Source: Gracilaria gracilis (Eukaryota; Rhodophyta; Florideophyceae; Gracilariales; Gracilariaceae). Taken from it: a DNA stretch of 64,000 nt. The translations under genes and the position numbers were made by a program. The DNA is taken from assembly GCA_030374805.1 (NCBI GenBank), contig JARGSG010000013.1, forward strand, positions 62,001 to 126,000, written 5' to 3'. The first letter of the stretch is position 1, and every line of letters starts with the position of its first letter. Positions 22,120 to 32,081 of this stretch are shown here, one piece after another. Below the pieces are notes generated by a model. That model worked only from the letters and a program-made list of their open reading frames with translations. It made no database searches and was not told the origin of the DNA.

Positions 22120-23803
22120 TCACACGCCGGACGGTCCAGAACCAGAACCACGATATTGGGCGAACCACTGAGCCGCAAGGCCTTGCAACTGCGCCAAGTC
22201 GGTCACCGTGTCAGACACGGGTACACCCATGCCGCGAAGGAAATTGCGGATGACGATCGCCTCGGGGTCGGTACTCGAACCGGCTCCGCCCGCAGAAGCG
22301 GAGGCCTGCCACGCGCCAACTGCATTGGGGTATCCTGCACTACCGCATCAGCGGATCCGCCGTCATCTCCGGTTACGTCGATCACGTCGATGTGCTGGTC
22401 CTCTCCCTGGTCCATAGGGCTTTCTGCCTCATCAAGGCTCTCGTCGTTCTCGTCTTCGACGAAGACGAACCCGCGAGGATGGCCCTCTAGAATACTCCGC
22501 TCGACCTGACGCCGCTTCTGCGCCTCGGCGGCTGTGATTATCTCCCATTCCCATGGGTCGAAGTATACAAAGTCGCCAGCGTTGACGTCGCGTCCGAAGG
22601 ATCGGTCTGTAACCTGACGGATACCCTCGGAGACCTGACTGGCAGGCACGGAGTCCCACTCGACACCGTCGATGACCTCCATCAAAAACACCACTTCCCG
22701 CGCGTTGCGGACGGATCCGAGCACATCGGTGAGGTCCAAATTCCGAATGGATCGGCGAATCATCTCCGGCAGAAACCAAAACTGGTAGTGATCATACGCC
22801 TCCCAGAAGAGAAACGCCGCGACACGGACAGTCCACTTGGTGGCAAGGATGCTCCCAAGGCCGCGGGGCGGATTCTTCATGTAGTACGACCCGACGTATG
22901 TCAGGCATGGGGGGAGTTCCACATGGCACCCTCGAGGGACCTTGACCGCAGGCCAGAACGATGGAAGCGGAAATTATCGCCCTTGACGGGAACGCGCCGC
23001 GATTCGCTTAACCTCCGAGCACTGATACGGCACCAAAATCCTGAAGCGGGGTCGCCACTTCCTCTCGTGACGGAAGCCTTCAAAGAACTGGCGCCGCGAC
23101 GACTTGCGGAGGTACCGGAACTCGGTCCGAAGAATCTGACGAGCCCACAGGATGAGATCCTGGTGGGGCTGGACGACATCCGCAGAGCGGTCAATCTCGT
23201 CGAAGGCAACAGCCAGTCGATCTCCATACTCAACCTCGCCGAACGTACGGTAGTAGGCCACGTCGGACTCGTAATGGGATGGAACCGGATGCTCGTTCGA
23301 GCCCGGAAATGTCGCGCATACCCAATGCGGGCAATCTCCCGGCGAGCGAACGCCTGGCTCTCGCTTCTCGTATACCAGAGACTATCTGGATGGACCGTGA
23401 TACGGGCGAGCCAGTCCCATGAGCGGACGACGCTAACGGGAAGCCCTCCGGGGAGATAACGGTCAACTGCGTAGGAGTTGATAAACGCTTCATTCCGAAC
23501 GGCTTCGGCATTGGACCACGGGGCTTGTGCAAACAGGCCGCTATGGTGGTTAGGGTCGCGTACGCGGAGACTCCCAAGACTGGGTCATCCTCCCGTATTT
23601 GTCGGCACGCTGGCATGGAACCAATCCCACACGGGAGCTGGTTCAGGAGTCGCTGCCTTCGTAACGGACACTGCGCCAGAAGCGGAAGCCCCCGACGATT
23701 GGGGCAAGGGCACCGACCGAAACCGCGGTCCGGCAGCTTTCATTCGCGCAGTCCCACCCGAAGGAGCACCGGGGTTACCGGAGGTGTTGTTGTTGGTAGT
23801 CAT
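22120..23803 (-). pseudogene. Antisense gene of element A, unknown family, frameshifted
   Basis: On the strand opposite to gag-pol, a coding stretch of about 560 codons runs from ATG 23803 (MTTNNNTSG) to a stop at 22120. It is split by frameshifts (near 23560, 23300, 22950 and 22330). Every piece aligns with the antisense region of element B. Shared landmarks in order are PLPQSSG, WDWL/PWSNAEAVRNE, RIGYAR, EVEYGDRLA, TEFRYLRK, FRILVPYQ, ELPPCLTYVGSYY, AAFLFWEAYDHYQFW, VIDGVEWDSVP, DFVYFDPWEWEIITA, GHPRGFVF and a C-terminal IRNFLRGMGV. An acidic region precedes the C-terminus. There are no clear membrane segments or signal peptide, so it is not a usual Env. I do not recognise the fold. The 5' end lies 12 bp from the element B insertion. 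Confidence 0.75.
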
Positions 23804-23815
23804 CGCTGTGTCTAC

Positions 23816-24399
23816 TGTCAGGGGCCGCGCCGAGCCCACTACTTAGTAGGTTGAGCTATGCTTCCTCAGTAAATCACCCTTGTCAAGCAAGGGCTTCCTG
23901 GCTCTAACTATCACGCCTTCGCGGCTGTTCACCTCCGAGTGGAATGACAACCGCGTTGCTCACGTATAGTCACCCACCCTTGTGGCGCTTAGAGTATTAC
24001 CGCTGCGTTTGTGTGTCGTCCCGACTACTGTCGTATACTCGCCCCAGTATTGGGTTTCGTTTAAGTGCTACGCACCTATCTCTACTCTTGTGGACCCCTC
24101 TGCCCTTTTCTGGGTTTGTTCTAATTCCCACTCTCACGTGGCCCGCCGTCTGACATCGTGTCGTCGCCGTTCTACTCTTACGAGGCGCAGTCTTTAGACC
24201 GCTCTTCGCACGTGTCCCTACACGGTACTCGGTCCGCACTATACACTCCGACGCTCGTCGTGAAGGTTTGACCTCGGTTTACACCCGGCTAGTCGTGTCA
24301 TCCCCGGAGTGCTCCGTTTGCCGTGCTACTTCCCCGAGGGGAAGATCCCGAACATCTTCGTGGCTGTTTCGCTTTTCCCGCCAAATACGTTGCACTACA
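23816..24399 (+). repeat. 5' LTR of Ty3/Gypsy element B
   Basis: This 584-bp copy starts TGTCAGGGGCCGCGCC and ends GCACTACA, set by alignment with the 3' copy at 34326-34908. The two copies differ by many substitutions and small indels, so the insertion is not recent. It has TGT...ACA ends, as in A and C. It lies directly upstream of the antisense gene of A, with no target duplication visible. Confidence 0.9.
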
Positions 24400-24402
24400 A
24401 AG

Positions 24403-24420
24403 TGGTCTCCCGACTTAGAA
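24403..24420 (+). other. Primer-binding site of element B
   Basis: TGGTCTCCCGACTTAGAA lies three bases after the LTR and differs from the site of A at only two positions, although the LTRs themselves are unrelated in sequence. Confidence 0.7.
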
Positions 24421-24540
24421 ATCGTGCTTTTGGATTCATTCCGAAGTTCGGTTCATTCTCGAGACCGCTCTCGTATCTTTTGTCTCCATTAGGAAGTTTA
24501 TTAAAATACCCAGCCAATTGGCTGTCGCTTATCCCGTTAT

Positions 24541-26679
24541 ATGGTTGTCTTGATTAGGTCGTCATCGGATCGTCCGAGGACGCGCAGTCACACTGGACGC
24601 ACGGATCCGGAGCTTCCCTCGCTGATCCCGACCCGTTCAAGGTCACGTACTGAAGGGGTGCCGGATGCCGACGTCGCTCCGACAATCTCTAAACTTCCGC
24701 CCACGTCGTTGATTAACCCTCGTCGAGGTGATGGTCCTGCTCTTGCCGTTGCTGGTCCCGCCCCCATCGTTGGAGGTACGGTCCCTTCCGTAGCTCCTAC
24801 TTCGGAGGCACCTCTGAGGGCTACTGTCAATGAAACCCCCCACTTAACTATGGAAGAGCAGTTCCGCTCATTGCGGGCTGCCCACGCTACCCTTGCTAAG
24901 GAGCTTTCTTCTCTTCGAAAGAAGGTGGAGGATGCTGCTTTGCAGATTGTTTCTGAGGATCTCCGCGTATTGCGTGGTGATGTCAACTCTCTTCTTGAGG
25001 CTTTTGGAGGACCAACTCTCTTCGTGGAGGACGTGGCTGAGAAGTTCAATCGCCTCCGCACCCGTCTGGAGACGATCGAACAGACTATCCTTGCTGGAGC
25101 TAACCCTCTGGCAGAGCCAGCCGCTGTCTCCTATCGGAGTAAGAAGGCGCGGAATCCCGAGGCACGCAAGGAGCGGAAGGACTACGGTTCTGACTCTTCA
25201 GTTTCTTCACGGTCTTCTCGCCGGTCTTCCGGGACGGACACGTCCGACTCGTCGGTAGAAGACGCCCCTCGTGAGCGTTCATCTCGCTCAAAGCGGTCAT
25301 CGGCCACCCAAGGTGTGATCCGCGCCCGCACGAAGGGAAGGAAGCACTCTGGATTGAAAGAGTTGAAGCCTACTAATCCTCTTTATAAAAAGCTGTTGTC
25401 GTACCGGTATTACCGTTGGGAGAACTCCTCTTTGGACCGAACCCCCGGGAGAACCGGAAAAGATAAGGACTGCATCAAGCGAATGCATCTCTCACTTTGA
25501 AACCAACTGTTCTCAGGTGAGGACCCCATTTTGGTGTTGGATTTCCTTGCGCGCTTTGTAGCGGAAGCCGACATCCTGGGGATGAATGAGGGACAGGCGT
25601 TTATCGCACTGCCCTATTTCCTGCGTGGACTGGCAGAGGTTCAATACAACTCTGTAAGAGGCTCGTCACGTGCCTCTGAAGGAGGCGTTACCTGCTGGCC
25701 CGAAGCAATTCAGTACCTTCTGAGATCCTATGCCACCGGCTCTGCGATCTAGTCGCCCATCCTCGCTCTGCGAGATACGAAACAGCGCCCTGGCGAAACG
25801 GAAACTGATTACTCGGTGCGCTTGAATAAGGCGTTCCACCGTAGTGGTAATGTTTATTCCGCTCAAGAGCGTTGTACAATGTTTTTCGACGGGCTCGACC
25901 CGGCTACAAGGACCTTGGTTGCCCGCAGTCGGGAAGCGATCCGTAAGATTACGTATTTGGAACTTGTGCAATACGCACGCGCCGAAGGCGACGCGTTGGG
26001 CGCAAGAGCCCCGGCAAGCTGGTCAAAGTCCGCTAAAGCGTTGATGTTGAAACCGGGAACCGCGTCTGCGTCAATGCTGGTTGAAGAGCACCCCAATAAG
26101 GGGTATGACCAGGTGCACTTTGCCCGTAGTGACGTGCTTACAATCCCGACAACGGAGCTTCCTTCCACTACGAATGCCTCGCTTCAGACGGCTTCGGACA
26201 ATACACTGCTGTATGCAGATTCGAACCGAGTTCGACCGCCTCGAGTATCCTATGAGAACGGTGTAACCCGGGCCTCACGGCCTGGCTGGCAAGCTCCCCA
26301 CCCAGCGGTGCGATTATCGAATACTCGGAACGTGAATGCCATCGTTGGGTTGATCTGTCACCTCTGCTCTACGCGATTACATACTTCACCGGAGTGCGTT
26401 TTAACCATGCGTGAATGAGCCCAAGTCATTGCCGACTACGAATCCCTCTCACCTGAGGAGAAGGCTTCCGTTCCGATGGCATCGTACATCCGCGCGAAGA
26501 TGGATATTCCACGCACAATTGCGGCTCCGATTGCCCAGAACATGGTGACCTCTCACCCCCGTGCCCCTCTCGAGGGAAATCCAACCGCTACGGTGGACGC
26601 TTCTGCTGCTGGTGTCCAGGCATCAATGGTTCAGAACAATGAGCACCAGCCCCAGGCGAAATCTGCGCAAAAAAACTAA
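24541..26679 (+). pseudogene. gag: Element B gag with three in-frame stops
   Basis: From ATG 24541 one frame can be followed to the stop at 26677. It is broken only by in-frame stops at 25498, 25750 and 26416. The layout matches the gag of A: coiled coil (LRKKVEDAALQIVSEDLRVL), Ser-rich basic tract, GRKHSGLKELKPTN, then the capsid domain (TDYSVRLNKAFHRSGNVYS, FDGLDPATRTLV). The zinc knuckle CHLCSTRLHTSPEC is an intact CX2CX4HX4C. The protein ends AKSAQKN, like A and C. Local mismatch to A around 25495 suggests a pair of compensating indels. The product would form the virus-like particle, but this copy can give only a truncated protein. Confidence 0.85.
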
Positions 26680-26795
26680 CTTTGGGAGTCTTTTCTCTTA
26701 AAGAGGCGACCTCAGAGTAGAGGCTGAAGGCGCCTGAGGCGTCCCTGCCTCGCTCTCCGGTCCGAATCCTCTCGAGGAAGCAGGCCGTCGAAGAC

Positions 26796-29700
26796 TTGAA
26801 CTCGGAACACCTTGGTGTTCTGCGTCGTCCGTGGATACGGGTAAGAAATAACCGGTTCCCGGATAGATTCATGGTGATGGCCAAACGCAATTACAAGGCG
26901 TATTCCGACCTTGGCCTTTCACCCCAGTTCATGGTGCGATTTCTCACTGTCATAGATACAGATGCTGGTCCAAATTTCATCGTGGAGACGGCTTTACCGC
27001 CGACACTGCGGTCACAGATCCGCCGTAGCGTGATACATGAATTCGCCGACGCAAATAACAACCCGTTGTCAACGGTTGGTACAATTGAGTTGGTAATCCG
27101 CTTGGGTTCATGCGTAGTAAAGCTCGACTTCGTCGCATGCCGGACCTTGGCTTCCCCCAGTTATTTTGGGTTGTGACTTTTGTGACCGCTTTGTCGATGC
27201 CATTAGGCCCCGCCAGAGGCGGGTGGAAATGGAAGATGGTTCGTCCGTGCCGATTGTTCGTCGTCCTTTGAGGCATGCCTCCAAGAAGCCCGTACCTCTC
27301 CCGGCAGCGCAGGAGGCAACGCCGAATTCTCGGGAATCCACGAAGCTTCGTGTTGCGTCCGCTACTCGCGTGCCCCCGGAGTCTCAAATATGGGTACCGG
27401 TTAATGCCCGTCAATACGGCTTACGAATCGTCCAGCCATTGCCGTTGTTGTATGACAAATACACCCTCGCCATGGCTAATGGAGTCGTTCAAGTGGAACC
27501 GGATAACCCGTTTTACGTGCTGATTGCCAATCTTGACAAAACAACCCAGTATCTGGTGAAAAACCAAGTCATTGGCTCTGTTATGCCTCACCCAACTGCG
27601 TTTGTACCGACGAAGATGACAGCCGCCGATGTCCTCGGTCTCGCTCACTCTAAGGAAAGGGAGGAGGTCGAAACTCAAGCACTGGGTCGCTCGGGAAACG
27701 GTACTGCTGACACAGAGAAGAATCGCGTCGCAACGAGTTAGGATCGGCTGGACCCAGTGAAGGAGTTGGAGGACCTTGATCTCGGACATGTTCCGGAGAC
27801 ACACCGGAAAAGACTGCGTGATATGCTTCGTGAATTCACCACAATGTGGGATGGTTCTCTCGGAGAGATAAATACTACGGAACACCGGATTGATCTCCTT
27901 CCGAACTCTCGGCCGGTAGCCCAACACCCGTACAGGGCAGGACCCAAATCCAGGTAAGAAGAGCAATTTCAGGTGAACAAGGTGCTTCGTTCAGGAGTTA
28001 TTGAACCGGTACATTCTCCGTGGGCATCACCAGTGGTACTAGCTCCGAAACCGGCTGGTTCCTGGCGCTTTTGCATCGACTATCGTCGTCTGAACGCTGT
28101 CACCGTCAAGGACGTGTACCCAATCCCACGTATGGACGAATACATCGATTCACTCTGAAACGCGATCGTATTCACGGCACTAGATGCTAATTTGGGATAC
28201 TGGCAGGGGCCGGTCACAGAGCAGGACCGTTACAAGACTGCGTTTTTCTCTCATTCTGGCCTCTACCGTTTCAAACGGATGCCCTTTGGTTTGACTAACG
28301 CTCCCGCTACTTTTCAGCGTGCTATTGATATCCCACTGGCCCGCTTCAAGTGGCGTACCTGTCTCGTCTACCTCGACGACATCATCGTCTTCTCAGATAA
28401 TCTGGATGATCACCTCACCCATGTTAGGGATATAATGGCTACCTTACGAGACGCCGGAATAACCCTTAAGCTGAAGAAATGCGAATTCTTCACGGATACT
28501 ATCAAGTATCTGCGTTACATAATCCGTCCTGGACGATTCATGATCGAAGAAGCTCGTGTGACGTCACTGGAGCAGGCAACGGAACCCCCAACCCAAACCG
28601 AACTGAGATCCCTTCTTGGATTGTTCAACGACTACAGATGGTTTATTCCCAACTTCGCAGACATTGCGGCACTTGTCAACGCGCTATTTCGGAAAGGACA
28701 ACCGCCGAAGTTGGAGCCATTCACACCCGTTCAGACGGAAGCCTTTAACTCTCTCATAGAGGCAGTTACTTCAGCACCGGTTCTATCGCTGCCGAAGCCG
28801 GGACTTACCTACACAGTTGATACGGATTCGAGTGACTACCAGGTAGGTTGTGCTTTGTTTCAGACCACCCCAGATGGATAACGCAAGCAAATTTGATACT
28901 AGTCCCGTTCGTTGAACGTGCATGAGAAGAATTACTCCGTTTCGGAGTCCGAATGCCTCCCCGTGGTATGGGCGCTGTGTACGCTACGCCCCTACCTAAT
29001 GGGCGCGCACTTCACCGTTTACACGGATCACTCATCGTTACGATGGCTACTCTCCGTATCGGAGCCTTCTGTCCGCTTAATGCGGTGAGACTGCGCCTTG
29101 CAGAGTTCGACTTTGACGTCACCTACAAGAAGGGCGTCAACAACAAGCAGGCAGACGAGCTTACGCAATTATCCACCACGGGGGAGGCTCTACCCGTCGA
29201 TGGCGAAGAGATCCCCTGTTTTAAAATGGGAGATACCTCGCGGTGCGAAGAAAAGGACGTAGAAGAGGACGGGCCCGATGATACGGAGCTGGACCAGGAA
29301 CTGGATCAGTTACTCGCTGCCAGCGAACCAAAGAAACCCCCACCAGTTAATTTTGTGCCCGTCACGACGGAAAAGATGATTAGAGAACATTACAGAGATC
29401 CCTATTGCACGAGGATTCGATCACAACTCAATGGAGGAGCTAACTTCCCGTTTCAGGTGAATGACGTTGGATATGTAGTTCGCACGGTGACTGGATCTTT
29501 ACAGATAGTGGTACCACACGCCTGACAGTCGAGGGTACTACACTTATCGCACTACGCCAAGCTGAGTGGCCATGTGGGTGGAAGGAAGCTTTATCTTACA
29601 CTTCGCAGGAGGTTCTATTGGCCAGACATGGCTGTAGACTGTTTCGCAACTGTGCGGTTCTGCTCCGAGTGCGCTCGGAATCGCGTCAAGCTCCGCCGCC

Positions 29701-30600
29701 ATGCGACGAAGTTGAAGCTGTTTCCCGCAGGGGCGCCACTCGAGTTCGTAGCTATCGACATCCCCGGACCGTTCCTCGCTATTACGCGGCGCAATAAGTT
29801 CTTACTCGTAATAACGGACCGTTTTTCGAAACTTGTTCGTACTGTGCCGTTGCGCAGAATCTCGTCGTTGACGGTGGCGCAAGCCTTTGTAACTCACTGG
29901 GCATTTGTCTACGGTCCGCCGGTTAACCTACTCTCCGACAACGGGAAACAGTTCGCCTCACGATTTTTCGGGGACGGGTGCAGAATTCTGGACGTCAAGA
30001 ATCTCTTTACGACCATCTACCACCCCCAGTGTAATGGGCAGGCTCAACGGTTTAACCGGACACTGTTGAGCGGTCTCCGTTCATACGTAGCTGATCACCC
30101 CACTACGTGAGACTTGTTCACCGATGCGCTAACCTTTGCGTATAATACTCAGGTACACCGTACAACGGGGCTTACTCCATTTGAACTGGTTCTTTCTCGC
30201 ACTCCACGACCTGTGGCATTCGAAACACAGCCTACGCTGGATCAGTTTTCTTCTAAAAAGGGATACCGTGACGACTGGAAGACCTGAATCTCACAGCTGT
30301 TTCGCGCCGCACGAAGGCCAATGGCGCGCTCACCAGCCGCTTATAAACGTGATTTCGACACGCGAGCACCAAGTAAGCGGCTGACTTTTAATGCAGGAGA
30401 TTATGTTTTCATCCGTAAGGAGTACTGGAACCCAGGCAAGGAGAAGCGACACAAACTCTCACCCGTCGCGAACGGACCGTTCAAGACGATTTCGGTTGAA
30501 CCCGACACTGTCGTTGTCGAGATGGATCAAAATCATGAACGCGTCTCCCGCGACCGCGTGGTGTTTGCACCCCCGCCGACGGATGCCCAGAGTACTGGTG
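26796..30600 (+). pseudogene. pol: Element B pol: protease, reverse transcriptase, RNase H, integrase
   Basis: The protease motif is altered (VIDTDAGPNF instead of DTGA) and a one-base shift follows near 27168. Reverse transcriptase keeps FCIDYRRLNA (about 28068), MPFGLTNAPATFQ and VYLDDIIVFS (about 28372). RNase H has VDTDSSDYQVGCALF and YTDHSSLRWL, with three stops (28879-28910) just before it resumes. A shift near 29065 leads to the integrase (GHVGGRKLYLTL, CSECARN, VAIDIPG, LLSDNG). The catalytic Glu is replaced in NGQAQRFNR (Gln), so it could not catalyse insertion even if expressed. Further stops fall at 27739, 27955, 28156, 29522, 30107 and 30283. Stops greatly outnumber frameshifts. 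Sequence and order match element A throughout. Confidence 0.88.
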
Positions 30601-31912
30601 AGCCCTCGACCGCTACAGCAAAGACAAAACCGACAGGCCCCACTGGTTTGCTTCACCCGACAGAGTTGCCGCACCCTAATAGGAGACTCTCGGATCTACC
30701 GATGTTATCGGACTCTACACGGCCTGGTTCTTCGCTGTCTGAAGCCCCGCCGCCTGGCGTAGAAACCCGCCGCCATGGCGCGCCGACACCTACTCCCCAT
30801 GTCGCTCCATCTAGGATGGGGGAAGGACTAGTCAATTCCGCGTCTTCGCGTGGTGAATCTCGTGATAGCGGAAAGCTGACGCTGCGCTGAAGCAAGCAAA
30901 GCCCTCTCGAGAGCCCAGCGTCTCGTCAAAGTGGTCGAAGGTCAACGCAGAAGCGGAATCGTCAGTCGACACCACCGCTGCGCGGGACAGTACCGAGGAG
31001 ATTCAGTCGTTACCGGCGAAGCCGTTGCCTACGCCCCATAGCGCGCCTGCAGTGACTACACCGCACATTGAAGTGGAAACACCGCCTGAGATGCCGTTCA
31101 GCTTGCACGTCCAAGACGGAGAAGAATCGTCGGAGACTAAGTCGCCCAGCACGCCCAAGGCGGAGTACACCGTGAACACGTCGCGAAGTGCCCAGCAGGG
31201 AAGTGCCAACCGTAGCACACGGACTACACCTGTGAGGGAGAGCAGCTCAGCGAGCGAGTCACGTCGACAAGCCGAGATGACCCCTCCCGTGCACACGGAG
31301 GTGGAACATGCCACGGCGAAGACCAATGACGGCCACCCGTTGACAACGTCACGTGCCACGACGGCGAGGCCGGTTCAATCAGGGTTACCGTTGACACGAT
31401 CGTCTTCGACGACACACCCAACTCCGCCAGAACGGTTGTCACCACGCAAACTTGCAGTACGCCCACCTGGGACTCCCTCGGAAGAAGGAACTTTACAGAA
31501 CCAAGGCAACGGGAACACCCACACCAGGAGAAGCGTGACAATCGACCCACGTAGGGGGCCACAGCGCGAAGGCACCGTGTCACCAACTTTGTTGGACAAC
31601 ACTCGGTATAACCGGAGTATCGACGCACTGCCACACACGGCACCGCTGCCAGAAAGCTCTCCGAAGAAAGATGTCGTAATCACACGGCAAGGCCATGAAG
31701 TCCTCCGACAGGAATTCGTAGTCGACCACATAGTGGAACACTCATACCACCCGTTGGGGTACATACAGTATCTCGTACACTGGTACGGCTACGGGCGCGA
31801 CGCTGACTCGCATGAGCCTATTGAGCATCTCCCACGATCTAAAGTGGTGCAGTACCATCAGCGTACACTCACAGGACTCCCGGCTACGATCGACAACGCC
31901 CAAGTGGGATAG
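30601..31912 (+). pseudogene. Element B pol C-terminus: long disordered linker and chromodomain
   Basis: The integrase tail (KRHKLSPVANGPFKTIS) is followed by about 360 codons of Pro/Ser/Thr/Arg-rich sequence with no fold, broken by a stop at 30888. The chromodomain is at the end: LRQEFVVDHIVEHSYHP, QYLVHWYGYGRDADSHEP and HLPRSKVVQYHQ, stopping at 31912 with DNAQVG (element A ends DKAQVG). The chromodomain and terminal peptide are much better conserved between A and B than the linker, so the linker is under weak sequence constraint but is retained in length. Confidence 0.8.
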
Positions 31913-31915
31913 TGC

Positions 31916-31995
31916 GCCCCGAAGGGGAGGAAGTTGAAGCAGAACAGGAGAACTGGAAGCAAGAAGAGGAAGGAGCACTTTTGAAAGAAAACAAT
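31916..31995 (+). other. Purine-rich tract after element B pol
   Basis: GAAGGGGAGGAAGTTGAAGC opens about 80 bases that are mostly purine on +, beginning four bases after the chromodomain stop. This is the same position as in element A. Confidence 0.45.
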
Positions 31996-32081
31996 ACGTC
32001 TTAGACGGAAGTAGGTTTATTGGCCAGCAAGGCTAATCACTACGACACCACCTCTTAGCGGGAATCATGAGGAAGAGAGGA

